NCBI GenBank assembly: GCA_900472625.1
Contig: UCIT01000003.1
Coordinates: forward strand, 97,391-161,390
Direction: 5' to 3'
DNA length: 64,000 nt
Origin: Hyphomicrobiales bacterium
Lineage (GTDB): Bacteria; Pseudomonadota; Alphaproteobacteria; Rhizobiales; Rhizobiaceae
Position 1 is the stretch's first letter. Each line of letters begins with the position of its first letter. Under the pieces are notes generated by a model. That model ran no database searches, was not told the DNA's origin, and saw only the letters and a list, made by a program, of their open reading frames with translations. Positions 18,483 to 25,782 of this stretch are shown one piece after another. The translations under genes were made by a program, and so were the position numbers.

Positions 18483-18599
18483 TAGTCCGAGGTCGCTTCG
18501 GGGAAAACAAGAAGCGACGCGGGTGTTATTGTTGCTGCCCTATCTTTCTACAAGCGCACTTTCGGGGAATCCGGTACGCCTGTGATATTCGCCGGGCGA

Positions 18600-19244
18600 C
18601 TAGATATTGTTGCCTAGTCGCCGAACCAGCGTGCGGCCACGGCGAAGGGCGGTGAAAGCGGCGCCGATCGCGATCAGTGAAAGAGCTGCAAGCAAGAGTT
18701 CGTTGTGGCCGTTCCACAGCGGTTCAAACATCGACAAGAGCGCAGCGGCCGTGATCGTGGCCATTCTGTGTTGCTTGGCCATCGGCCCGGAGAAATCGCT
18801 GGGTTGCCCGGTGGCGCGGCCGAGCTCGCGAACATAAGCGGTCAATACGGCGAAGGAAGCGGCGGCCCAGCCGAGACCGGGCCAGCCGATGCTCACCCCT
18901 GCCCCGACCAGAATCAGAATATCGGCGATCCGGTCCGGAAACTCGTTCCAGAACGGTCCGTCGGCCGCACCCTTGCCGCCTTCCACCGCCACCATTCCAT
19001 CGAAGAGGTTGCACAGCAGCCGCAACTGGCAAAAGGCCGCAGCGCAAATCAGCAGCAGCGCGCGTCCCCATCCTGTTTCCTGGCCCGACCAGAGGAAGGC
19101 GCCGCCGGCCAATGCGGCCGCAACCGTGCTGGTCTGCGATATGTGATTGGGGGTCACCGATCTCGATGCCAGCCACTGGGCGATCGACCGGGCCCAATGC
19201 GTGTCGCGGCTTGCCAATGGTCTTCTGTCGCCGGTTTCGGTCAT
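18600..19244 (-). CDS. CDP-alcohol phosphatidyltransferase family protein (YnbA-like)
   Basis: A 214-residue integral membrane enzyme that should transfer a phosphatidyl group from CDP-diacylglycerol to an alcohol. The active-site motif is recognisable (LFDGMVAVEGG then GPFWNEFPDRIADI), with DG, a central Gly and the last two Asp residues in place. Two positions depart from the textbook D-G-x2-A-R...D-x3-D motif: Val replaces Arg, and Asn replaces the third Asp. The Asn-Glu also occurs in E. coli YnbA as I remember it. SGPMAKQHRM is another YnbA-like block. The start at 19244 has GGAGG and overlaps the upstream stop as ATGA. The acceptor alcohol is unknown. Confidence 0.85.
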   Translation of the reverse strand: MTETGDRRPLASRDTHWARSIAQWLASRSVTPNHISQTSTVAAALAGGAFLWSGQETGWGRALLLICAAAFCQLRLLCNLFDGMVAVEGGKGAADGPFWNEFPDRIADILILVGAGVSIGWPGLGWAAASFAVLTAYVRELGRATGQPSDFSGPMAKQHRMATITAAALLSMFEPLWNGHNELLLAALSLIAIGAAFTALRRGRTLVRRLGNNI

Positions 19245-19633
19245 GCCCGTTTTCCCCTCCGATATAGAGAATAATTGTAGATTGCCGCATAGCTGGTGGA
19301 GACGGCGAGCGGCAGCGCGATCGTTTTCAGGATTTCCGGTGTGCCACTTAAAGCATGAATCGTGGCCAGGATGGCGCTCGAACCCAGGCAGGCGATCAAT
19401 GGCGGTGCCCACAAGGCAAGCGCGCCGGAGAACCGGCCGGACAAACGGTCGATCGTCGTCTTGAGGAACAGCGTCAGGCAGGCAGAGAGGAGACCCTGGA
19501 CGACGCCCGCGAGTACGGCGCGCGGGAGCGGATAGGCCCGATTGGCGAATATCGCCCAGCCGCCCATGGCAATGAAGGCGAAGGCCACATGGGTAATGCC
19601 GCTGCTCGCCACCCGCTGCAACCGTGTCGTCAT
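19241..19633 (-). CDS. Small membrane protein of the lipid operon, 130 aa, unknown
   Basis: The protein (MTTRLQRVASSGITHVAFAF to YNYSLYRRGKRA) has about four predicted membrane helices separated by short loops and a basic C-terminus, somewhat like GtrA-type small membrane proteins, although no diagnostic motif is evident. It overlaps the CdsA-like gene before it and the phosphatidyltransferase gene after it by ATGA on each side. Its translation is therefore coupled to both enzymes. A role as a lipid flippase or accessory subunit is inference from context only. Confidence 0.8.
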   Translation of the reverse strand: MTTRLQRVASSGITHVAFAFIAMGGWAIFANRAYPLPRAVLAGVVQGLLSACLTLFLKTTIDRLSGRFSGALALWAPPLIACLGSSAILATIHALSGTPEILKTIALPLAVSTSYAAIYNYSLYRRGKRA

Positions 19634-20580
19634 GTGGCCGACCACCAATAGCGCACGATGTGGAAAAAGATCGGCGCGGAAAAGACGACCGAATCGAGCC
19701 TGTCGATCAGCCCGCCATGGCCTTCGATCAGGTTGCCCCAATCCTTCACGCCGCGGTCGCGCTTGATTGCCGACATGACGAGGCCGCCGAAGAAGCCCAT
19801 CAGCGTGATGACGAAGGCAAGTAGTCCTGCCTGAAACGGCGTGAATGGCGTGATCCACCACAGGCCGGCGCCGATCAGCGTGGCACTGGCGATACCGCCC
19901 GCAAAGCCCTCGACCGTCTTCGACGGCGACAGTTTCGGAGCGATCTTGGTGCGGCCGAAGAGCTTGCCCCAGACATATTGCAGCACGTCGCTCAGTTGAA
20001 CGATGATGACGAGGAAGGCGATCAGCAGGACATCGCGTCCCTCGTAGCCCGGTATGTTGAGCGTCAGCAGCGCGGGGACGTGCGAGGCGCAGAAAACGCA
20101 GATCATCAGCGCCCATTGCACTTCGGCAATGCGGTCGAGAAATCGCTCGGTATCGCCGCGGAGCACCGAGATGATCGGCATCAGTAGAAACGCGTAGACC
20201 GGAATGAAGATCGAGAAGATGCCGTATTGCTCGGCCCAAAGCAGGAAATACTGGAGCGGCAGGACGACGAAGAACGCTGCCGCGAGCGCCCAGTGATCGG
20301 CGCGTTTGGTGTGGGTGAGCGTGATGAATTCGCGCAGCGCCGCAAACGAGCAGAAGCCGAACAGCACAAGCACGCCGATGCGCCCGGCTAGAAAGGCGAT
20401 GCCGATCAGGATCGCCATGACCCACCAGGCCTTGATGCGGGCGTTCAGGTTTTCGATCGAGGCGTTCGAGCCGTCGGGCGACAGGCGCTGCTGGAGGACA
20501 TAGCCGATGACCGACGCAACGACGAGAATCGCCAGGATGCCGAGCACAAGGGTCCAGAGATCGGAACTTGCCGCATTCAT
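19630..20580 (-). CDS. Phosphatidate cytidylyltransferase-like protein (CdsA/YnbB family)
   Basis: A 316-residue protein with about eight membrane helices that should make CDP-diacylglycerol from phosphatidate and CTP. The C-terminal CDS signature is intact: SAIKRDRG, then KDWGNLIEGHGGLIDRLD. SPSKTVEGFAGG is the conserved cytidylyltransferase block. It is unlikely to be the only cdsA, because the housekeeping copy in alphaproteobacteria normally lies with uppS and dxr, and neither is here. It is coupled by ATGA to the PlsC-like gene upstream and the small membrane protein downstream. Confidence 0.92.
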   Translation of the reverse strand: MNAASSDLWTLVLGILAILVVASVIGYVLQQRLSPDGSNASIENLNARIKAWWVMAILIGIAFLAGRIGVLVLFGFCSFAALREFITLTHTKRADHWALAAAFFVVLPLQYFLLWAEQYGIFSIFIPVYAFLLMPIISVLRGDTERFLDRIAEVQWALMICVFCASHVPALLTLNIPGYEGRDVLLIAFLVIIVQLSDVLQYVWGKLFGRTKIAPKLSPSKTVEGFAGGIASATLIGAGLWWITPFTPFQAGLLAFVITLMGFFGGLVMSAIKRDRGVKDWGNLIEGHGGLIDRLDSVVFSAPIFFHIVRYWWSAT

Positions 20581-21230
20581 TCGTTGCCGCCCGCCTGTTT
20601 GGGAGAAAGGTTGATAAGAGCCGTGCGCGCCCGATCGAGAAACACCTGTTTGTCTTCACCGCTCTGGATTTGCAGCGGTTCCCCGAAGGTCACCGTGCAG
20701 ATCAGCGGGATCGGTACGATCTCGCCCTTGGGCATGACGCGGTTGAGATTGTTGATCCAGACCGGGACAAGGCGGATGTTCGGCCGCGCCGAAGCAAGGT
20801 GAAACAGGCCGCTTTTGAACGGCAGCAAAGGGGCATCCGTCTGGTTGCGCGTACCCTCGGGAAACAGGATGAGCGAGGACCCCGCATCCAGCGCGGTTGC
20901 CATGACCTCGATCGGGTCGCTGGTTCGCTTGTCGCGCTCGCGTTCTATCAGCACGGCGTCGAAGACATCGCGACCGATGAAGCGGGTGACGGATGATTTC
21001 AGCCAGTACTCAGCCCCGGCGACGGGTCGTGTCGTCGCCCGTAGCCGTGGCGGCAGCACGGCCCAGACCAGGATGAAGTCTCCGTGGCTGGAGTGATTGG
21101 CAAAATAGATGCAGGTATCGGGCGGGACTCCCTCACCGGGCCAGATCGCGCGCACGGCGGTAATGGCGCGTGCGAACAGGACGATAGCCGTCGCCACGGG
21201 TCTTGCGATTATCTTTCGCAGCAAGCTCAT
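20577..21230 (-). CDS. 1-acyl-sn-glycerol-3-phosphate acyltransferase-like protein (PlsC family)
   Basis: A 217-residue membrane-associated acyltransferase that would convert lysophosphatidate to phosphatidate. The catalytic H-x4-D motif is NHSSHGD, and the acyl-acceptor motif FPEGTRN follows, with VPVWINNLNR as block IV. A hydrophobic N-terminal segment (residues 10-30) anchors it. It is the first gene of the four-gene coupled operon, and its TGA overlaps the CdsA-like ATG. The upstream gap holds no other gene on this strand. Confidence 0.9.
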   Translation of the reverse strand: MSLLRKIIARPVATAIVLFARAITAVRAIWPGEGVPPDTCIYFANHSSHGDFILVWAVLPPRLRATTRPVAGAEYWLKSSVTRFIGRDVFDAVLIERERDKRTSDPIEVMATALDAGSSLILFPEGTRNQTDAPLLPFKSGLFHLASARPNIRLVPVWINNLNRVMPKGEIVPIPLICTVTFGEPLQIQSGEDKQVFLDRARTALINLSPKQAGGNE

Positions 21231-21400
21231 CCCCCTGTCCGCCCCACGCGGATGTGAAATGTTTAGCCTTGTTCGCTTCCTATCAAAAGCCCCTTCTCGC
21301 CAAGGTTGCCTGAACCAGATGCCGGTCGGCCCCGGATGCGTGGGGGAAAGCGTTAACTATGCTTCGGTAGGAATGATGTCGAACACAACGGAACGAATCG

Positions 21401-21715
21401 ATGTCGGTAAAAGCGAGCAAGAGTTTGAAGGCCATGACCACCAGTGAAATCGTGCTTTTTCCAGTGGCCTCGCGCGCCGGCGATATCGATCGCAGCGCTG
21501 CCGAACTCGAGCGTCTCCACGGTGCCGATGCGGTTCAATACTGGAAGACCGAATGCCGCCGTCTTGCGGCTGAACTGACCTCGCTGGGTCTTTGCGAGGA
21601 CGAGGTCCGCCAGCAGGTGATGATCTTCCAGAACGAAGTCCAGCAGGCGCTGGTGCAGCGCTCCCAGGCGCGGGCGATTTCCCAAAGCCGCAGCGGTCGC
21701 GCGCTGAAGCGCTAA
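21401..21715 (+). CDS. Small DUF6074-like protein
   Basis: A 104-residue soluble protein. It contains the phrase EIVLFPVASRAGDI near the start, then a helical region (AVQYWKTECRRLAAELTSLG) and a basic tail (SQSRSGRALKR). The LFP phrase with a YW..E/R-R helix fits the DUF6074 family of Hyphomicrobiales as I remember it; function is unknown. The start at 21401 has GGAA about 7 nt upstream. An alternative ATG at 21434 sits too close to GAAGG. It is the first rightward gene of this interval. Confidence 0.65.
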   Translation: MSVKASKSLKAMTTSEIVLFPVASRAGDIDRSAAELERLHGADAVQYWKTECRRLAAELTSLGLCEDEVRQQVMIFQNEVQQALVQRSQARAISQSRSGRALKR

Positions 21716-21810
21716 TCCGCGCAGGCAGAGCGTTGCAGCCGAGGTATTGAGGCTGGCCTTCTCCACAAACCACATTAAGGATGATGCGAAACTCAAGAAG
21801 AGGACTTCGC

Positions 21811-22368
21811 ATGACAAACACATCCTGGCAGGCCGATGCACTGGCGTGGGGAACGGGCCCGCGCATATTAGAGGTGTTTCTGGAGCCGACCTGCCCCTAC
21901 TCGGTCAAGGCCTTCAACAAGCTCGAGGATCTGCTGGCGCAGGCCGGAGGAAACAGGATTACCATCAAGATCCGCCTGCAATCGCAGCCCTGGCACCTCT
22001 ATTCCGGCGTCATCGTCCGCTCTATTCTCGCCGCATCGACGCTCGAAGGCGGCAAAGACACGGCCAAGGCCGTGATGGCTGCAGTTGCCGCGCATCGGGA
22101 AGAGTTCGAGTTTGCGCATCATGCGGGCGGACCGAACCTCGATGCCACGCCCAACGACATCATCACACGCCTGGAAGCCTATAGCGGCGTGAGCCTCAAG
22201 GAGGCCTTCGCCATACCCGATCTCGACCGTGAGATTAAATGGCACTGCAAATACGCCCGCCAGAACGGCATCCACGTGTCACCAACCTTCATGATCGATG
22301 GCTTGGTGCAGGCCGACATGAGCAGCGGCGACGAAGTCTCTGCATGGGTTGCGCGCCTGCTGAAGTAG
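21811..22368 (+). CDS. DsbA-fold thioredoxin-like protein
   Basis: A 185-residue protein with a thioredoxin/DsbA-type fold. The N-terminal redox-like motif is CPYS in LEVFLEPTCPYSVKAFNKL, so only one Cys is present where DsbA has CxxC. A helical insertion follows, and the cis-Pro loop is HVSPTFMIDG. A single-Cys active site fits a monothiol, glutathione transferase or reductase type rather than a disulfide oxidase. No signal peptide is present, so it should be cytoplasmic. The start MTNTSW at 21811 is supported by AGAGGA 6 nt upstream; in-frame ATGs before it lack this. Confidence 0.85.
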   Translation: MTNTSWQADALAWGTGPRILEVFLEPTCPYSVKAFNKLEDLLAQAGGNRITIKIRLQSQPWHLYSGVIVRSILAASTLEGGKDTAKAVMAAVAAHREEFEFAHHAGGPNLDATPNDIITRLEAYSGVSLKEAFAIPDLDREIKWHCKYARQNGIHVSPTFMIDGLVQADMSSGDEVSAWVARLLK

Positions 22369-22496
22369 CGTCAATGGGGTTTTGGGGGCACCAACCGCCC
22401 TGCTGGAGTGCCTGCCTGTGCCCGCGCGGGCTGCGCCTATACCCGGCCTGCAGCAGATGCCATAGATAGGGTTCAGGCAATGGAGAGAAGTTCGTG

Positions 22497-23318
22497 ATGA
22501 ACGATCCGCAAGAGCAAGGCATCATCGAAAACCTGTCCCAGCGGCATGGGGTCAGCACGGGGGTCGTGGAGCATATGGCGATGGCTCTGCTCGCCGGGTT
22601 CGGCAACCAGGCGCAGTTCAACCACCCCGAACTAGGCGGAATGGGACAATGGTCTAGCGGTGGCATGGTGATGGTGGGCGACATGTTCAACAATGGCTTG
22701 AAGCATCGCGTCGATATGCTGTGCTCCGATATCGCCGGCCATATCCGCTCCGGCGAACTCTCCACCCCGAAGATGGATCGGCCCTATCACGCTCAGAGCC
22801 AAGGCGATGGGACCAGCTTTTTCTACCAGTCAAGTTCGCATGGCAGCACATGGCCGCAGCATCTCGGCCAACCCTCATCGACCGGAGCGCAAAATAATCT
22901 CCGCTACGCCTTCTTTCCCGATAGCCGCCGCCTGGCCATCGATGTGAATGGGCAGATCACAATCTATGACACGAGAGACCACCAGATCGGCGGTTTCTCC
23001 CAGCAGCAGAGTGGCGACCAGTCGCTGACGTTCACTTCGCAACACGGCCTTGTCCGGGTGTCTGACCTGGAAATCGTCTCGGCTGTCGAAATGGCGTCGA
23101 TAATACCGGACGACCAGGGACCGCCGCAGATTACAGCTGACGGCGATGCTGTTTCGTCAGTGACGCCGTTGAGCACGAACGCGCGAACTGTTCCGGCAGG
23201 CTCCGATTCAGACGATATCTTCGGCAAAATCGAACGGCTTGCCGACTTGCATTCGAAGGGCATTCTCACGGACGACGAGTTTGCGACGAAGAAGACGGAG
23301 TTGTTGCAGCGGATCTAG
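22497..23318 (+). CDS. SHOCT domain protein
   Basis: A 273-residue protein. Only the C-terminal 30 residues are recognisable: a SHOCT domain (IERLADLHSKGILTDDEFA, then KKTELLQRI). The N-terminal part (residues 1-90) looks helical and Met-rich. The middle is low in structure, with Gln/Ser-rich stretches, and residues 135-195 look like a small beta domain (RRLAIDVNGQITIYDTRDHQ). SHOCT modules are oligomerisation tags joined to many different domains, so function cannot be inferred. The ATG at 22497 has GGAGAG about 9 nt upstream; a GTG sits immediately before it. Confidence 0.8.
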   Translation: MNDPQEQGIIENLSQRHGVSTGVVEHMAMALLAGFGNQAQFNHPELGGMGQWSSGGMVMVGDMFNNGLKHRVDMLCSDIAGHIRSGELSTPKMDRPYHAQSQGDGTSFFYQSSSHGSTWPQHLGQPSSTGAQNNLRYAFFPDSRRLAIDVNGQITIYDTRDHQIGGFSQQQSGDQSLTFTSQHGLVRVSDLEIVSAVEMASIIPDDQGPPQITADGDAVSSVTPLSTNARTVPAGSDSDDIFGKIERLADLHSKGILTDDEFATKKTELLQRI

Positions 23319-23384
23319 AAATCGTCACCGAAATCAAGCTAGACCGCATTGGCGAGACGGGAACATCTGGTTATCTACGATGAA

Positions 23385-23474
23385 TGGCGGAGAGGGTGGG
23401 ATTTGAACCCACGGTGCCCTTGCAGGCACGCCGCATTTCGAGTGCGGTACATTCAACCACTCTGCCACCTCTCC
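23385..23474 (-). tRNA. tRNA-Ser (anticodon CGA)
   Basis: On the minus strand the 90-nt sequence starts GGAGAGGTGGCAGAGTGG and ends CCTCTCCGCCA. It has a 7-bp acceptor stem, a discriminator G and an encoded CCA. The anticodon stem CCGCA-ctCGAaa-TGCGG gives anticodon CGA. The long variable arm (CGTGCCTGCAAGGGCACC) and the T-arm GGGTTCAAATCCC fit class II serine tRNA. Confidence 0.96.
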
Positions 23475-23507
23475 GCGGTCTGGTTGGCGCCGTTGGACGC
23501 GGGCTGT

Positions 23508-23536
23508 CTCATAGCGAGAGAATCAGACGCTGGCAA
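23508..23536 (-). promoter_or_regulatory. Putative sigma70 promoter of tRNA-Ser
   Basis: On the minus strand TTGCCA (23536-23531), a 17-nt spacer and TATGAG (23513-23508) precede the tRNA 5' end by about 34 nt. Five of six -35 positions match. Confidence 0.45.
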
Positions 23537-23568
23537 GCCGAAATTTCAAACGCTTTCATCCTTTTGCC

Positions 23569-23597
23569 TTGACAGTTTTTGGGGCCTCGCGTATCTG
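23569..23597 (+). promoter_or_regulatory. Putative sigma70 promoter of rplU-rpmA
   Basis: A perfect TTGACA (23569-23574), a 17-nt spacer and TATCTG (23592-23597). The leader to the rplU start is about 170 nt, long enough to hold a regulatory structure. Confidence 0.55.
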
Positions 23598-23776
23598 CGC
23601 AAGCCAATAGGTGTGGATAAGTCCGTGCCTTGCCTGCCCCGCGCCTGCGTAGGGCATCACCGGCAGTCAGAGTTCCTGGGCGAAACGTCCTGAAATCCCT
23701 GCTTAACATCGACTGATAAAAAGACGGCCACCTGTTTGATGCGGGTTGAGCCGGAACGAACATGAAAGGATAAAAA

Positions 23777-24094
23777 ATGTTCGCAGTCATCAAGACCGGC
23801 GGTAAGCAGTACCGTGTGGCAGCAAACGACGTGCTGACCATCGAGAAGCTTGAAGTCACCGCTGGCGAATCGATCGAATTCACCGAAGTCCTCGTTATCG
23901 GCGAAGGCGCCGACGCTGCGATTGGTGCTCCCTTCGTTACGGGCGCGTCCGTCAAGGCCGAAGTGGTCGAGCACAACCGCGGCAAGAAGGTCATCGCCTT
24001 CAAGAAGCGCCGTCGTCAGAACTCGAAGCGTACGCGCGGCCATCGCCAGCACCACACTGTTGTCCGTATCACGGACATCGTGGCTGCCAAGTAA
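23777..24094 (+). CDS. rplU: 50S ribosomal protein L21
   Basis: A 105-residue ribosomal protein that binds 23S rRNA. It begins [20 protein letters not shown], as is typical, and ends with the basic RNA-binding block [19 protein letters not shown]. The ATG has AAGGA upstream. It forms the usual pair with rpmA, 34 nt downstream. Some alphaproteobacterial L21 proteins have a long C-terminal extension; here it is the short form. Confidence 0.98.
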   Translation: MFAVIKTGGKQYRVAANDVLTIEKLEVTAGESIEFTEVLVIGEGADAAIGAPFVTGASVKAEVVEHNRGKKVIAFKKRRRQNSKRTRGHRQHHTVVRITDIVAAK

Positions 24095-24128
24095 GATCAC
24101 GGGACTTAAGGTTTAAAGGAGAAATCCA

Positions 24129-24398
24129 ATGGCACATAAAAAAGCTGGTGGTTCGTCGCGCAACGGTCGTGACTCGCAGTCCAAGCGCCTTGGCGTGAAG
24201 AAGTTCGGCGGCGAAGCCGTCATTTCTGGCAACATCATCGTGCGTCAGCGCGGTACGCAGTGGCATCCGGGTTCCAACGTCGGCCTCGGCAAGGATCACA
24301 CGATCTTTGCTCTCACCGCCGGCAATGTGACCTACCGTACGAAGGCCAATGGCCGCGTGTACGTATCCGTGATGCCGAAAGCGGAAGCAGCGGAATAA
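24129..24398 (+). CDS. rpmA: 50S ribosomal protein L27
   Basis: An 89-residue ribosomal protein located near the peptidyl-transferase centre. It starts [20 protein letters not shown], the conserved N-terminus without the cleaved leader known from Firmicutes. [17 protein letters not shown] is the conserved core. AAAGGAGAAA provides the ribosome-binding site. It is co-transcribed with rplU and followed by a strong terminator. Confidence 0.98.
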   Translation: MAHKKAGGSSRNGRDSQSKRLGVKKFGGEAVISGNIIVRQRGTQWHPGSNVGLGKDHTIFALTAGNVTYRTKANGRVYVSVMPKAEAAE

Positions 24399-24465
24399 GC
24401 CGGTAGCGCTTTATAGCAGCCGGTGTCTCATCGACCCGGCTGAGCGTATCAGGTTCAGTCAAGAC

Positions 24466-24502
24466 AAAAGGGGAGATGGGGCACCACCCATCTCCCCTTT
24501 TT
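24466..24502 (+). terminator. Strong rho-independent terminator after rplU-rpmA
   Basis: AAAAGGGGAGATGGG pairs perfectly with CCCATCTCCCCTTTT around a short loop and runs into T residues. It ends about 25 nt before the next start codon. Confidence 0.9.
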
Positions 24503-24527
24503 CTTTACCCTCAAGAAGGACTGAACC

Positions 24528-25160
24528 ATGCAAGGCGAATTGTTACGGAGAGACCAAGGGTCTCCCCAAGAGAGGCTGCGGCCGGAACGGCTAAGGACCG
24601 ATTGCCCTGTCTTACTGTCGGAAAGGCTCGTCATGCGCGCGCCGCACGAAGAAGACATCGACGCCCTTGCCCATCTCGCCAACAACGCCAAAGTCGCCAC
24701 GATGGTGTCGCGCATGCCGCACCCGTATACGGCCAATGATGCCGCCGACTTCGTGCGACGCACGAAAAATGGCGAGATTGGCAAGTGCGTCTATGCGATT
24801 ACCAAAGCCGAAAACGGCGCCTTTATCGGTTGCTGCGGGGTCGAGCCGCATCTGGACGGTCACACCGTCGAGATCGGCTACTGGCTGGGCGAACTTTACT
24901 GGAACCAAGGTTTCATGACCGAGGCCTGCCATGCGCTGGTCGACATGGTGTTCCGCACCCGCGAGGATGTCGACCAGATCGACGCCCGTTGCCGGGTGAT
25001 GAACATCGCCTCGCGGCGGGTGATCCAGAAGTGCGGCTTCCAGTTCCAGGGATCTGGCCTTGCCGCATCGCTGGCGCTCGGCAGCAACGTCCCGGTCGAA
25101 TGGTACAGGCTCGACCGCAAGACCTGGATGTCGTTGAGAAGCTGGGGGAGCGTGTTATGA
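24528..25160 (+). CDS. GNAT family N-acetyltransferase
   Basis: A 210-residue RimJ/RimL-type acetyltransferase. After an extended N-terminus the fold starts at LLSERLVMRAPHEEDIDALA. VEIGYWLGELYWNQGFMTEA is the acetyl-CoA binding region, and NIASRRVIQKCGFQFQG is motif B. These enzymes acetylate amino groups of proteins or small molecules; the substrate is not evident. AAGGA precedes the ATG at 24528. Its TGA overlaps the ATG of a second acetyltransferase gene, so the two are translated together. Confidence 0.92.
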   Translation: MQGELLRRDQGSPQERLRPERLRTDCPVLLSERLVMRAPHEEDIDALAHLANNAKVATMVSRMPHPYTANDAADFVRRTKNGEIGKCVYAITKAENGAFIGCCGVEPHLDGHTVEIGYWLGELYWNQGFMTEACHALVDMVFRTREDVDQIDARCRVMNIASRRVIQKCGFQFQGSGLAASLALGSNVPVEWYRLDRKTWMSLRSWGSVL

Positions 25161-25744
25161 GCGCGATCAGCCTCGAAAGGCCAAGACCTCAGGTCGCCAC
25201 CGCCGGCGCGCAGCCCGTCATCACAACGGCGCGGCTGACGCTGCGTCCGCACCGGCTGAGCGATGCCGATGCGATCGCGGAATCGCTTTCCGATTTCGCG
25301 GTGACGCGAATGCTGGCTCGGGTGCCCGCACCCTACGACCGGCAGGATGCGCTCGACTGGCTGGTGCCGGTCACCGCGGGCCGCCTGCCGGACTGGCAGA
25401 TGGCGATCACCGATGGCGACGATGCGCATATCGGCGTTGTGTCGATCGAGCTCAGGCACGGTCGCTGGCATCTCGGCTACTGGCTGAACCGCTACTACTG
25501 GCGGCGGGGCTACATGAGCGAGGCTGTTTCGGCAGCGCTGGAGCGGTTCGCGCGGCGGATGCCTGATACGACGGTGCATTCCGGGGTGTTCGCCGACAAT
25601 CCGGCGTCGCTGCGGCTGCAGGAAAAGCTCGGTTTCCGCATGACCGGATGCAGCGAGATCTTCAGTTTCGCGCGCAACACCATGGTCACGCATGTCGAGA
25701 CGATGCTGCAGCCCGGCGCCTTGCAACAGGCAAGAGCCGAATAG
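25157..25744 (+). CDS. GNAT family N-acetyltransferase (second of a pair)
   Basis: A 195-residue paralogue of the preceding protein. The domain starts at ITTARLTLRPHRLSDADAI. LGYWLNRYYWRRGYMSEAV is the CoA-binding loop and DNPASLRLQEKLGFRMTG is motif B. Translation starts at ATG 25157 inside the previous stop codon (ATGA). The pair could act as a heterodimer or on two sites of one substrate, which is inference. A GC-rich hairpin follows. Confidence 0.92.
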   Translation: MSAISLERPRPQVATAGAQPVITTARLTLRPHRLSDADAIAESLSDFAVTRMLARVPAPYDRQDALDWLVPVTAGRLPDWQMAITDGDDAHIGVVSIELRHGRWHLGYWLNRYYWRRGYMSEAVSAALERFARRMPDTTVHSGVFADNPASLRLQEKLGFRMTGCSEIFSFARNTMVTHVETMLQPGALQQARAE

Positions 25745-25756
25745 ACAAACAGGAAT

Positions 25757-25780
25757 GCCCCGGGAGGACCGGGGCGTTTC
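25757..25780 (+). terminator. Terminator-like hairpin after the acetyltransferase pair
   Basis: GCCCCGG and CCGGGGC pair around GAGGA and are followed by GTTTC. It lies between convergent genes and the T-run is weak, so it may serve either side. Confidence 0.5.
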
Positions 25781-25782
25781 AC

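Larger units (their letters stand above)
23475..23776. other. Intergenic region between tRNA-Ser and rplU
   Basis: This holds the divergent promoters of tRNA-Ser and rplU (23508-23536 and 23569-23597) and a leader of about 170 nt before rplU. No frame with a ribosome-binding site is present. Confidence 0.6.

Noticed and set aside
22369..22493. GC-rich gap before the SHOCT gene as an RNA gene
   Set aside because: Short imperfect inverted repeats only; no promoter, terminator or known RNA pattern.
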